Shown here: positions 43,640 through 52,425 of the stretch, one piece after another | Position numbering within the stretch: the first letter of the stretch is position 1 | Layout: each line of letters opens with the position of its first letter | Source of the DNA: Pelolinea sp. | GTDB lineage: Bacteria; Chloroflexota; Anaerolineae; Anaerolineales; Anaerolineaceae | DNA: 64,000 nt | Direction of reading: 5' to 3' | Assembly: GCA_012797975.1 (NCBI GenBank) | Contig: JAAZOD010000004.1 | Span: forward strand, 47,366 to 111,365 | Position numbers and translations under genes: made by a program | The notes under the pieces: generated by a model | Seen by the model: only the letters and a program-made list of their open reading frames with translations | Told to the model about the DNA's origin: nothing | The model's database searches: none

Positions 43640-44268
43640 TCGCGCAACAGCACCGCGCGCACCGGTGCACCTTCCACTGCTTTCACTTTTAATGGCAGAC
43701 AAACCAGGGTATACGGCCCACCTTCCACCTCCGAAAGGTCCAGCGTTTCCAGAATGGCAATCTTCTTCTCCATCAAGCGCGCATGCACCGGTCTGAAATC
43801 ATCCGCCGGGGAAATGGAAAGATAATCGATGCCCACCAAGCGGATACCTCGCTCGATCAGATAATCCGTGCCATCCAGACTGAGCGATACAAAATCAGAA
43901 TGAAAAGTATACGGATCGTTCTTCCAATACTGTGAATTGCGCGTTTTGAAAAGCAAGCGCCGGATGCCTGGTTGGATCCCTGCTTGTCTTAAAACTGCAC
44001 TGCTGATGCTCGATACACTATCCGGAATAACGATCACTTGCGCTTCGCCGATTAGCAGATCAAGCGGGAAATCTTCCACGAAATCTCCATTTTCCAAAAA
44101 ATGATGCGGCGCATCTAGATGGGTACCCTGATGCAAACTTAATTTCATTTCGCTCAGGTTATAGGGATCACCTTTGGAAAGCTGTAGCACCTGCCGGATG
44201 AGCATAGGGGGATCACCCTCCCAGCGCACCATTTGAGGAGATAGTTCAATCGAAATATCCAGGATCAT
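43636..44268 (-). CDS. Cyclase family protein (kynurenine-formamidase-like hydrolase)
   Basis: 210 residues. The metal-binding motif HxGTHxDAPxHF is present as 'LHQGTHLDAPHHFLENG' (near residues 46-60). Other pieces are 'DISIELSPQMVRWEGDPP' at the start and 'VGIDYLSISPADDF...VHARLMEKKIAILETLDLSEVEGGPYTL' (two parts). The family includes N-formylkynurenine formamidase and other metal-dependent hydrolases. No tryptophan-degradation gene is nearby, so the substrate is open. Confidence 0.85.
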   Translation of the reverse strand: MILDISIELSPQMVRWEGDPPMLIRQVLQLSKGDPYNLSEMKLSLHQGTHLDAPHHFLENGDFVEDFPLDLLIGEAQVIVIPDSVSSISSAVLRQAGIQPGIRRLLFKTRNSQYWKNDPYTFHSDFVSLSLDGTDYLIERGIRLVGIDYLSISPADDFRPVHARLMEKKIAILETLDLSEVEGGPYTLVCLPLKVKAVEGAPVRAVLLRD

Positions 44269-44372
44269 GGCTAGTTCCCTCCTGCCGGGTAGTTTGATTT
44301 TATAATAATCGATAGGAACTGATAGGTCAGCAATTTATAATAACAGAATCTTTACATAAATGAGGAGCATTC

Positions 44373-45521
44373 ATGCGTGCGGTAGCAGCTATCGGAATAG
44401 GGCAAACCAAGATCGAAGAACAGTGGGATAAATCACTGAAAGAGATTGCCGGAGAAGCCATTTTTGCCGCGGTCCAGGATTGCGGTATCGACCATGTGGA
44501 CGGGGTTTTTGTCGGGAACATGATGTCCGCATCCGCCAACAAGCAGCAAAACCTGGGGACGTACATCACCGACTGGATCGGTGCGAAGCATGTCAGCGCC
44601 GTACGTCTGGAATCGGCGTGCAGTTCCGGTTCTGCCGCATTTCGCGCCGGGTTTTTGGCGGTGGCATCTGGGGAAGTGGAGATCGCTCTGGTGGTGGGGG
44701 TGGAAAAAATGACCGATTCCCCCACTGCCGAGATCACTTCCGATCTGGCAACCGCTGCCAGTGCAGATTGGGAGGTGGATCAGGGTCTCTCCTTCGTGGC
44801 ACTGAACGCCCTGCTCATGCGCCGCTACATGCACGAAACCGGCTGGCAGCATAAAGATTTTGCCCCCTTCTCCATCAACGCACACGCCAATGCCATGCAG
44901 AATCCGTTCGCACGCTTTCACATGGAATTGACGGAACAAAAATACCTGGAAGCAGGTATGATCTGCGATCCGATCAATCTGATGGACGCATCCCCTATTG
45001 GAGATGGTGCAGCAGCCATCATTTTGGTCCCGGCAGACAAGGTGAGCGGCCGGGTCATCCGTGTGGTGGGCTCTGCGGCAGCCACCGATACCATCGCCGC
45101 CCACGATCGCAAAGATCCAACTTGGTTATCTGCGGCTGAGCGGTCAAGCAAAAAAGCTTACGCGCAAGCCGGGCTCAGTCCGCAGGATATCGACTTTTTC
45201 GAATACCATGATGCCTTTACTATCATGGCCGCTCTTTCTCTGGAAGCCTGTGGATTTACAGAACGCGGAGAGGGTCCGCGCATGGCTGCGGAAGGCGAGA
45301 TCAGAAAGAATGCGCGCCTGCCCGTGGCAACCATGGGTGGCTTGAAAGCCCGCGGGCATCCGGTGGGCGCCACCGGCGTTTATCAAATCGTGGAAGTAAT
45401 CCAGCAGTTGCGCGGGACGGCGGGCAAGAACCAGCTTGAAAAAGCGCGCATCGGAATGGCACAGAACATCGGTGGCAGCGGATCGAATATCATCACCCAT
45501 ATCTTACGCAACAATGATTGA
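44373..45521 (+). CDS. Thiolase (acetyl-CoA C-acetyltransferase/SCP-x type)
   Basis: 382 residues. Nucleophilic Cys 83 in 'LESACSSGSAAF', the middle 'NLMDASPIGDGAAAIILV', and the C-terminal 'TMGGLKARGHPVGATGVYQ' with the catalytic His; the final 'MAQNIGGSGSNIITHIL' has Asn-Ile-Gly-Gly in place of the usual Cys-His/Gly motif. This architecture is like archaeal and SCP-x thiolases, where a DUF35 partner and HMG-CoA synthase often help, which would suit the mevalonate route. Neither is in the window. Ribosome site gaggag before the ATG. Overlaps the AlkZ-related gene by 8 bases. Confidence 0.87.
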   Translation: MRAVAAIGIGQTKIEEQWDKSLKEIAGEAIFAAVQDCGIDHVDGVFVGNMMSASANKQQNLGTYITDWIGAKHVSAVRLESACSSGSAAFRAGFLAVASGEVEIALVVGVEKMTDSPTAEITSDLATAASADWEVDQGLSFVALNALLMRRYMHETGWQHKDFAPFSINAHANAMQNPFARFHMELTEQKYLEAGMICDPINLMDASPIGDGAAAIILVPADKVSGRVIRVVGSAAATDTIAAHDRKDPTWLSAAERSSKKAYAQAGLSPQDIDFFEYHDAFTIMAALSLEACGFTERGEGPRMAAEGEIRKNARLPVATMGGLKARGHPVGATGVYQIVEVIQQLRGTAGKNQLEKARIGMAQNIGGSGSNIITHILRNND

Positions 45522-46383
45522 CCTGGATACTCTGCAAAAAAGAGCAGCGCATTATCGCGAAAGAACCTATCGTACGGCTCTTTCGCTACGGTTGCATGGT
45601 CCGCAGGAGGCGGTCGATTTTGTGAACGAACGCGGTTTTGTTTATTTTTGGCCGATCAAAGACCATGATCTTCCCAACCTCTGGTATGCCACCGTAGGTG
45701 CGCGCCCGGTGCCGAACAACCATGATGACCCGGGGCATGTCACCTGGGGCTGGAAAGACGATCTGCTGGATAAGCGCGTCTGGTATTACGCCAAGCTGAT
45801 CCACAAAAAAGCCACCATCGTTTCGCTCGCAATGGTACCCTATTTTTATACCCTTTCTCCAAATTATGGCGATTACGAAAATGATTATCTGGTGCAGTAC
45901 AGGAACGGTTTGATGAGCGCGGAAATGAAAAATATCTACGAAGCGCTGCTCAAAAATGGACCGCTGCATACACTGGACCTGCATAAGCAAGCCCACATGA
46001 CTTCAAGCGATAAGAAATATGTGTTTGACAAGACCCTCACCGACCTGCAGGCCGAAATGAAGATCGCTCCAGTCGGGATCGCCGCGGCAGGCCGTTGGGG
46101 ATATGCCATGATCTATGACATCACTGCCCGTTACTATCCGGAGATCGTGGAAAAAGCGCGTTTTATCAGCGAAGCCAAAGCCCAGCAAACCATTTTGCAT
46201 TCCTATTTCCGCTCGGTTGGAATGGCAAATGTGACCAGCATCCAGCGCATGTTCGGCTGGGAAAAAACCTATATTCAACAAGCCTGCGACTATCTGGCAG
46301 AGCAGGACGAGATCATACCTTTTCCTGATGCACAACGTTCCAATACCGTATATTTCATCAACGACATTTTTCATCTACAATAA
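45514..46383 (+). CDS. AlkZ-related winged-helix protein
   Basis: 289 residues from the ATG at 45514 (overlapping the thiolase stop); the frame runs further up but over thiolase. The stretch 'GFVYFWPIKDHDLPNLWYATVGARPVP' and 'WGWKDDLLDKRVWYYAKLIHKKATIVSL' and 'YGDYENDYLVQYRNGLMSAE' are, from memory, typical of AlkZ-related proteins, a branch of the YcaQ/AlkZ group of winged-helix DNA glycosylases. The three-winged-helix build is plausible ('KNIYEALLKNGPLHTLDLHKQAHM'). The glutamines of the AlkZ QxQ motif are not evident, so glycosylase activity is uncertain. Translationally coupled to the thiolase. Confidence 0.7.
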   Translation: MIDLDTLQKRAAHYRERTYRTALSLRLHGPQEAVDFVNERGFVYFWPIKDHDLPNLWYATVGARPVPNNHDDPGHVTWGWKDDLLDKRVWYYAKLIHKKATIVSLAMVPYFYTLSPNYGDYENDYLVQYRNGLMSAEMKNIYEALLKNGPLHTLDLHKQAHMTSSDKKYVFDKTLTDLQAEMKIAPVGIAAAGRWGYAMIYDITARYYPEIVEKARFISEAKAQQTILHSYFRSVGMANVTSIQRMFGWEKTYIQQACDYLAEQDEIIPFPDAQRSNTVYFINDIFHLQ

Positions 46384-46403
46384 ATAGAAAAACTGGAAAT
46401 CCG

Positions 46404-48116
46404 ATGCCCTGGAAGAAAAATATCGTCCTGATCGCCAAGAATGCCTATGTCTGGCTAGCTCAATTGAGCAAACAATACCAGCAGAAAATTACGCATCTTG
46501 ACCAGATCCCGCAAGAAGAATTGGAAAAACTATCCAGGCGCGGTATTTCCACGTTGTGGCTGATCGGAATTTGGGAACGCAGTCCGGCCTCCAAAAAGAT
46601 CAAGGAACTGTACGGCAGAAAAGATATCGCAGCATCCGCTTATTCCTTGAAGGGATACTATATCGCACAGGACCTGGGCGGTGAAGAAGCAGCGGATGTA
46701 TTAACAAGGGCCTGCCTTGCCATCGGCATTCGCCTGTGTGTGGATATGGTTCCCAATCACACCGGCCTTGATTCCGATTGGCTTCTGGAACACCCGGAAT
46801 GGTATATCGCCGTTCCAGAAAATCCCAATCCCTCCTTTCATTTCAACAGTCCCGACCTTTCCCCGACTTCTCAGATCAGTATACGACTGGAAGAAGGATA
46901 TTACGACCAAACCGCCACGGCCGAAGTATTCCTGTTTGAAGATCACCGCAGCGGGGAAAAACGGTATATCTATCACGGCAATGATGGCTCCAGCATGCCC
47001 TGGAACGACACTGCCCAGTTGAATTATTTGGATGGGCAGGTTCGCGAGCAGGTGATCAAAACCATCCTGGAGATCGCCAAACGCTTTCCTCTGATTCGCT
47101 TTGACGCCGCAATGACCCTCAGCAGACAGCATTTCCAGCGGCTTTGGTACCCACTACCAAACAGTTCCGAGCGCTGCATTCCCACCCGTGAAAAGAATGC
47201 CATGATGGAGCCGGAATTTCAAAAACGGATGCCCCAGGAATTCTGGCGCGAGGTGGTGGAGCGAGTAGAACAACAAAGTCCGGAAACTGTGCTCATGGCA
47301 GAAGCCTTCTGGTATATGGAAAACTATTTCATTGAGGACCTGGGTATGCACCAGGTCTACAACATTGCCTTCATGCAATCACTGCGTGATGAGGACAACA
47401 TCACTTATCAGAGTATCTTGAAGAACGCACTGAAGAGCGACCCGCAGAAATTGGGGAAATTCATCAATTTTCTCAGCAATCCCGATGAGCGCACCACCAT
47501 TGACCAGTTCGGAAGAGGAGACAAATATTTCGCTGCCTGCACCATCCTGGCAACCATGCCTGGCATCCCCATGTTCAGCCATGGGCAACTGGAAGGTTTT
47601 TCAGAACGTTACGGCATGGATTTTTTGGCACCTCGGCTGGATGAGCAAGAGGATGAAGAGCTGCTTCAATTGCATGAAAAATGGATCTTCCCGCTCCTTC
47701 AATACCGAGCTTGTTTTTCCGACGCTTCTTCCTTCCGTCTCTTCGAAGTGCAGGACGAGGCGGGCAATGCTCTGCCGCAGGTCTATGCTTATCTGAACCA
47801 GACAGAGGACCATCATTTTTTGACGGTGGTCAACAATTCACCTTTACCGTTGCACGCCCGTTTCCACCAAACCGTTCCCATGGTGATGAAAAAAGGAAAG
47901 GCAGCCATTCAAACAGTGCGCACATTACTGCCAATCCCTGCCCAACAAAATATCTTCCTGCGCTGCCGTGAAATTCGCACAGATAAGCAATGGCAATTTT
48001 CGACGGCTGATCTAGATAGAGAGGGATTCGCGTTCTCGCTGCAGCCCTATCAGCACCTGGTATGCGAACTCAGTTGGAGCGTTGGGCAGGAAGGTAACGT
48101 TTCATCTTTTCACTGA
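46404..48116 (+). CDS. GH13 alpha-amylase-family protein with altered region IV
   Basis: 570 residues. A TIM-barrel GH13 enzyme: region I 'DMVPNHTG', region II 'IRFDAAMTL' with the nucleophile Asp 234, region III 'LMAEAFWYME' with acid/base Glu 300, and region IV 'FLSNPDERTT', where the usual NHD has Pro 360 for His, leaving Asp 361. The Asp/Glu/Asp trio is thus complete but one substrate-binding His is lost. There is a C-terminal beta domain. Substrates are unclear; a transferase on oligosaccharides is possible. No signal peptide. Its end overlaps the convergent epimerase gene by 47 bases. Confidence 0.8.
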   Translation: MPWKKNIVLIAKNAYVWLAQLSKQYQQKITHLDQIPQEELEKLSRRGISTLWLIGIWERSPASKKIKELYGRKDIAASAYSLKGYYIAQDLGGEEAADVLTRACLAIGIRLCVDMVPNHTGLDSDWLLEHPEWYIAVPENPNPSFHFNSPDLSPTSQISIRLEEGYYDQTATAEVFLFEDHRSGEKRYIYHGNDGSSMPWNDTAQLNYLDGQVREQVIKTILEIAKRFPLIRFDAAMTLSRQHFQRLWYPLPNSSERCIPTREKNAMMEPEFQKRMPQEFWREVVERVEQQSPETVLMAEAFWYMENYFIEDLGMHQVYNIAFMQSLRDEDNITYQSILKNALKSDPQKLGKFINFLSNPDERTTIDQFGRGDKYFAACTILATMPGIPMFSHGQLEGFSERYGMDFLAPRLDEQEDEELLQLHEKWIFPLLQYRACFSDASSFRLFEVQDEAGNALPQVYAYLNQTEDHHFLTVVNNSPLPLHARFHQTVPMVMKKGKAAIQTVRTLLPIPAQQNIFLRCREIRTDKQWQFSTADLDREGFAFSLQPYQHLVCELSWSVGQEGNVSSFH

Positions 48117-48975
48117 AGCGCCCCGGCAGAATATTAAACTGATGCGGCAAGGAATCCAGCGAACAGGTGCGGTCCGAAGCCAGATAATCGACCCAATAGG
48201 TAGAAAGGGTGGAGCCGGTGGGGGATTCACCGAACCACAGGTTGCGGGCGCGCAGCACAGCTGGCGCAAGGGGCACCAGGAAACGCTTTTTCCCGATCTC
48301 ATCCATGATCATCTGCAGAATGGCACGAAAGGTAAAATACTCCCCCCCGCCCACGGTATAGGTCTTTCCGGCATATTCTTCAGTTTGATAAATCAGATAC
48401 AGACATTCGATCAAGTCATTGATCCATAATGGTTGCATGAGAATATCATCACTGCCCGGAACGAAGTACAGGATTTTACTGGCTGCCACACCACGTGCAA
48501 AGTATGAAAGGAATCCATCCCGCTGTCCGAAAATGACCGAGGTGCGCAAGATAGTGGCAGTGGCTTTGCTGGCTTGGATCATTTTTTCAGCAATGGCTTT
48601 AGCCCGAAAGGCGGGAAAACCGGATGTTTTATCAGCTCCAATATGGCTGAGGTAGAAGATGCGTTCGACCCCCACTTGTTCTGCGGCCAGCAGCAGATTT
48701 TCCAATCCTTTGACATCGCTGGCATCTAGGTCCACCTGCTGTCCTTCCTTTTCAGAGCTAGCAAGGTGAAAGATACAGTCCACATCCTTCAAGGCGGCGC
48801 GGATACCCCGTTCGTCCTGCAGGCTGCTGACCGCCACTTCCACCGGTATGTCACGCGGAAGTTGCGGTGAATAACGGGATGGGCGCAGCAACGCCCGCAC
48901 CGGCAGACCCCGCTCTGATAGATATGCCACCAGCGCACTTCCAATAAAACCCGAGGCACCTGTCACTAGAATCAT
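48070..48975 (-). CDS. NAD(P)-binding epimerase-like protein (complex I NDUFA9-like)
   Basis: 301 residues. Rossmann start 'ILVTGASGFIGSALVAYLSERG', then 'DVDCIFHLASS' and 'RIFYLSHIGADKTSGFPAFRAKAIAEKMI' and 'ILRTSVIFGQRDGF' typical of the extended/atypical SDR branch with the NDUFA9/NmrA proteins. The usual Tyr of YxxxK is Phe (FRAKA), so catalysis is doubtful and a binding or sensing role is possible. Convergent with the GH13 gene. Confidence 0.78.
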   Translation of the reverse strand: MILVTGASGFIGSALVAYLSERGLPVRALLRPSRYSPQLPRDIPVEVAVSSLQDERGIRAALKDVDCIFHLASSEKEGQQVDLDASDVKGLENLLLAAEQVGVERIFYLSHIGADKTSGFPAFRAKAIAEKMIQASKATATILRTSVIFGQRDGFLSYFARGVAASKILYFVPGSDDILMQPLWINDLIECLYLIYQTEEYAGKTYTVGGGEYFTFRAILQMIMDEIGKKRFLVPLAPAVLRARNLWFGESPTGSTLSTYWVDYLASDRTCSLDSLPHQFNILPGRFSEKMKRYLPAQRSN

Positions 48976-49049
48976 GGAAATGATTATAGCAGAGAGCCAA
49001 AAATTGGTTTGGCATACAACTTGCTACCTGTAAGGCAGGAAGATGAATT

Positions 49050-50354
49050 ATGGAACATAAGTCACTGAATACCACGCAAGTTCAATCCCGCCACGCATTT
49101 CATATTCCGGCGGATAAACTTCAAGCTGATCCCACCTATTTGGACCGATTCCTTTCTTTTGCCAAAGCAAGCAACACACAACGCACCCTGGTGGAAGTGC
49201 CTTCTTTGCAATCACTGCCGATCAGCGCCATCAGTACATTGATCCAGAATGGCATGCATGTAGATATCTTCCTGAAAACCAAACTGATCGAGGAATTCGA
49301 CCTGTTGGGTTATCAGGACCTGATCAATAACCTGGCTGGATTGCAGATAGAACGGGTGATCCTTTTCGACCGCCCCAATCGTCAGGATTTTTGGCGGCCG
49401 GAGAGCTGGGTAAAACCCGATTTGGTGGACCAGTTTTTGGAAAAGTTCATCATTCTGGCAGAAAAATGTCTTGAAAAGAACATCCAGCCTGTTTTTCCTC
49501 CCCTTCAACCTGCTGGAGATTACTGGGATACCGCTTTTTTACGGCTTACTTTGCAAAACATGAAAGATAAAGGCAAAAGCACACTGCTGGAATCGCTCAT
49601 GCTCAGCACCTATTGCTGGACCTATGAACGTCCTCTGAATTGGGGCGCCGGCGGGCCGGAATGCTGGCCATCCTCCGCTCCCTATTACACCCCGGAGGAC
49701 AGCCAGGATCAACAGGGTTTCTGCACCTTTGAATGGTATCAGGCACAGGTAAAAGCAGTGCTCAACACCACCCTACCGATCCTGTTGCTGGAAGCAGGCC
49801 GGTCGGCGGAGTATGGGAGCGCCTCTCAAAACGCAGAGGAAGAGGAAGCAACGGCCACTGTCCAGAAGATCTTGAACCGTCTGTATACGGCCGAAACGAT
49901 TGCTGAAGAAGAAAGCAATCCCTCTGTTTTACTGCCCGAGGAGGTCGTCACCTGCAATTTTCTGGTGGATGTGGAATGGGAAACACTCCAGGCACTTTTC
50001 AGTGGCAGTCCTGTTTCGCAACCAACCGTTTTGGAACCGGAAACCGCTGCGACAGGCGAAGAACCAAAAAGTATCGCAAGCGCCGAATCACAGCATTATC
50101 TGCTGCTGCCCGATGAATCCTGGCTGGAGAACCCAATGAAAGCCGCACTCTTGGAACCATTCCGCAGCCGCTATCACCCGCTGGTGGGTACTTCACTCAG
50201 TGAAGCGCTGGATGCACGAGAAGTAACCCTGATCATCACCGACCAGGATGCAGCCGAAGAAAAGGTGGATGCTCTCAGCCAAAACGAGAACATCCTGATA
50301 CGCAGGATGCGTTTGCAGATCAACCCTGCCATGGAGGAAGGAAATGATCATTAG
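49050..50354 (+). CDS. TIM-barrel-like protein of unknown function, coupled to the FtsZ paralogue
   Basis: 434 residues. No signal peptide or membrane span. Segments such as 'PVFPPLQPAGDYWDTAFLRLTLQNM', 'MLSTYCWTYERPLNWGAGGPECWP' and 'LPILLLEAGRS' are arranged like the later strands of a glycosidase-type (beta/alpha)8 barrel, with a Glu at the end of a strand. This is a pattern guess, not a confident family call. The C-terminal part ('HPLVGTSLSEALDAREVTLIITDQDAAEE') is less clear. The last 11 bases overlap the FtsZ gene, which suggests a cytoplasmic partner function. Confidence 0.55.
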   Translation: MEHKSLNTTQVQSRHAFHIPADKLQADPTYLDRFLSFAKASNTQRTLVEVPSLQSLPISAISTLIQNGMHVDIFLKTKLIEEFDLLGYQDLINNLAGLQIERVILFDRPNRQDFWRPESWVKPDLVDQFLEKFIILAEKCLEKNIQPVFPPLQPAGDYWDTAFLRLTLQNMKDKGKSTLLESLMLSTYCWTYERPLNWGAGGPECWPSSAPYYTPEDSQDQQGFCTFEWYQAQVKAVLNTTLPILLLEAGRSAEYGSASQNAEEEEATATVQKILNRLYTAETIAEEESNPSVLLPEEVVTCNFLVDVEWETLQALFSGSPVSQPTVLEPETAATGEEPKSIASAESQHYLLLPDESWLENPMKAALLEPFRSRYHPLVGTSLSEALDAREVTLIITDQDAAEEKVDALSQNENILIRRMRLQINPAMEEGNDH

Positions 50355-51537
50355 AGGGAAGACAACTTCGGAACTTGTCCATGAAATGCCCGTTATCAAG
50401 ATCATGGGTCTGGGAGGGGCGGGCTGCAACACCATCAACCGCATGCTTGCTCTAGGGATTGACCATGTGGAATACATCGCAGCCAACACCGATCAGCAAG
50501 TCTTGCACTCCAGTCATGCCCAGCACACCATTCTGCTTGGACCGCAGTTGACCAAAGGATTGGGAGCGGGAGGAAATCCACAGGTTGGTAAAATGGCTGC
50601 CGAAGAGAGCTTTCGCGAGATCTATGCCGCGCTGAAAGGTGCGGATCTGGTCTTCCTGACCGCCGGGATGGGTGGCGGCACTGGAACAGGTGCCATTTCC
50701 ATCGCCGCCCGTATTGCCAAGTCCATGGGCAAGCTGGTGATCGCCTTCGTGACCACTCCCTTCGGTTTTGAATTCGGCAAACGCAAGTGCAACGCCGATG
50801 AAGGCATCGCCCAATTGCGCCCTTACACCGATACGCTGGTGATCATCCCCAACGACAAACTGCTGCAGGTTGCCCCGCGCGATCTGCCGCTGGATCTGTC
50901 CTTCCGGCTTTCTGATGATGCCCTGCGAATGGGTATTCAGGGAATTTCCGAGTTAATCGCCCGACCCGGCCTGATCAACATCGACTCCGCTCACATCCTG
51001 CGTCTGATGGAAATGGGCGGCGGAACCTATATGGCCATCGGCAACGGTTCGGGAGCCAACCGCACCATGCAGGCATTGAACAAAGCTATCAACCATCCCC
51101 TGCTCGACACGGTACCGCTGGAACAGGCCAACGGGATCATCGTCAATTTCCGTTCCAGCGCTGCCCTGCCTTTCGAAGAGCTGACCGATGCGCTGAGTTT
51201 CATCAAGAGGAACACCAATGCAGAATGTGAGATCATCCCTGGCGTTATGATAGACGAAGAGATGGGAAGTGATTGTGAGGTCACCTTGATCGTCACCGGC
51301 ATCGGATGCACTCCGGTCAGCGACCCCGACCTGGTCTATCTCAACCAGTATGGGCAACCTCAGATCGCTCTCGAACAGGAGAAAGAGATTGCCCCAGACC
51401 CGCTCGTTTTGGATGAGCAGACTGAGGAGCTCCTGAATGTGCCTTCTTATTTGCGCAATCGCCAGATTCCGATAGAATTATTGGAGGAAAAATATGGAAA
51501 AAAACATTTACGACCAGATTTGCAGCCAGATCTATAA
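50344..51537 (+). CDS. ftsZ: FtsZ-like tubulin GTPase with altered T7 loop
   Basis: 397 residues. Tubulin signature 'GMGGGTGTGA' and N-terminal 'IKIMGLGGAGCNTINRML' are clear, as are 'FVTTPFGFEFGKRK' and the helix 7 region. FtsZ normally polymerises into the division ring. Here the T7 (synergy) loop reads INIDSAHILRLM: the first Asp (214) is kept but the second catalytic Asp is His (217; CAC at 50992-50994). E. coli mutants at that Asp lose most GTPase activity. The gene lies away from any dcw cluster and between unknown genes, so a paralogue with another role is likely; a C-terminal peptide for FtsA/ZipA-type partners is not obvious. Strong ribosome site (ggagg) overlapping the gene before. 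Confidence 0.85.
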   Translation: MIIRGKTTSELVHEMPVIKIMGLGGAGCNTINRMLALGIDHVEYIAANTDQQVLHSSHAQHTILLGPQLTKGLGAGGNPQVGKMAAEESFREIYAALKGADLVFLTAGMGGGTGTGAISIAARIAKSMGKLVIAFVTTPFGFEFGKRKCNADEGIAQLRPYTDTLVIIPNDKLLQVAPRDLPLDLSFRLSDDALRMGIQGISELIARPGLINIDSAHILRLMEMGGGTYMAIGNGSGANRTMQALNKAINHPLLDTVPLEQANGIIVNFRSSAALPFEELTDALSFIKRNTNAECEIIPGVMIDEEMGSDCEVTLIVTGIGCTPVSDPDLVYLNQYGQPQIALEQEKEIAPDPLVLDEQTEELLNVPSYLRNRQIPIELLEEKYGKKHLRPDLQPDL

Positions 51538-51712
51538 AAAATACCCGGCGGTCAGCCACAGCCGGCCGCAGATCAAAGCCCAGCCCAATGGCGATTATTT
51601 GCTCATTTTTGGCGCCAGCCAGAAAACCGCCAATGGGCATGCTCTCTCCACCAGTCTGCGCGTCACCGCCGATGAAAAAGGGCGCATCAAAAAGATCAGC
51701 AGCTCAAAATAA
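51494..51712 (+). CDS. Small conserved-looking protein, third gene of the FtsZ module
   Basis: 72 residues, unknown. It begins inside the FtsZ gene (44-base overlap), with ggagg 9 bases before the ATG, which is why I accept it. The sequence 'PNGDYLLIFGASQKTANGHALSTSLRVTADEKGRIKKI' suggests a small beta-sheet domain. No family recognised. The region after its stop is already the edge of the AT-rich island. Confidence 0.65.
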   Translation: MEKNIYDQICSQIYKKYPAVSHSRPQIKAQPNGDYLLIFGASQKTANGHALSTSLRVTADEKGRIKKISSSK

Positions 51713-51757
51713 AATGGAATATAAAGAGAGCGGTGATTCATCACCCTCCCATCGATT

Positions 51758-51880
51758 TCATTTTTCTGTTTTCACACTGACCAGCACTGCCCTGACCACC
51801 GTTCGCCAGGAATATACTCCGCTTTCCTCATCATATCCTGAACAGGTCACCAGAGTGACCCGGTCTTGCCGCCCATGTTT
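51758..51880 (-). pseudogene. 3' stump of a sortase-family gene
   Basis: On the minus strand the last 40 codons read like the end of a class D/E/F-like sortase: 'QDRVTLVTCSGYDEESG' (the TLxTC catalytic Cys) followed by 'WRTVVRAVLVSV' with the Arg of the active site. Upstream codons are not sortase-like; they overlap the 3' end of the membrane protein gene at 51880. The catalytic His and most of the barrel are missing. I take it as a remnant cut by the arrival of the AT-rich segment. Confidence 0.6.
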
Positions 51881-52329
51881 CAAAATATTGTCGATTTTCG
51901 GTATTTCAGCATCCAACCGATGGCAAGCCCGGCCCAAAAGGATGGCAGTTGAGAGTACATCATCCATTCATACAACTCACTGAAAAAAGGTTTTAGCGCA
52001 GAAAAGGGTAAAAATCCGCAAGCGCTGAACAAGATTTTTAGAATCAAACCCAATCCGGCAATAACTAAAGATAAGATCGCTCCTCCTTGATTATTTTCTT
52101 TTTGGCCTCCAGGTTTGCCTGGTATGAAAAGAAAGACGGTCCCGATCCCGCTCAATATACCAGTGCCAATGGATAATACTGATGTGGTCAAAGCTTTTCC
52201 ACCAAAATCGAGTGTATTAATTTGATAGTTGGATTGTTTGTTAAAATGTACACTGAGTATTTGAAGAAAAAAGACAGTTACAAACAAGAACAAAGATTTC
52301 TTATTTATATAATTTTTCTTATCTTTCAT
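51880..52329 (-). CDS. Small membrane protein of unknown function
   Basis: 149 residues from the ATG at 52329, which has agagga nine bases before it; a longer frame upstream starts with TTG. Three to four hydrophobic spans ('SLFLFVTVFFLQILSV', 'SVLSIGTGILSGIGTVFLFI', 'AILSLVIAGLGLILKILFSA', 'SFWAGLAIGWML'). No family recognised. It is in the AT-rich island, and its stop lies directly at the sortase stump. The neighbour on the same strand (52426-53289) lies upstream. Confidence 0.6.
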   Translation of the reverse strand: MKDKKNYINKKSLFLFVTVFFLQILSVHFNKQSNYQINTLDFGGKALTTSVLSIGTGILSGIGTVFLFIPGKPGGQKENNQGGAILSLVIAGLGLILKILFSACGFLPFSALKPFFSELYEWMMYSQLPSFWAGLAIGWMLKYRKSTIF

Positions 52330-52425
52330 TAAAAAAATCCTCTTATTATTTCGTCCAGAAAGAATATTAGAAAAGGGATTAATCAAAATCTAATCAATCC
52401 CTCCGTTTGTCATCACAAAAATAAA

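Noticed and set aside
51881..51967. Frame upstream of the sortase stump as a 69-residue gene
   Set aside because: These codons are antisense to the end of the membrane protein gene and show no sortase features; only the part to 51880 does.
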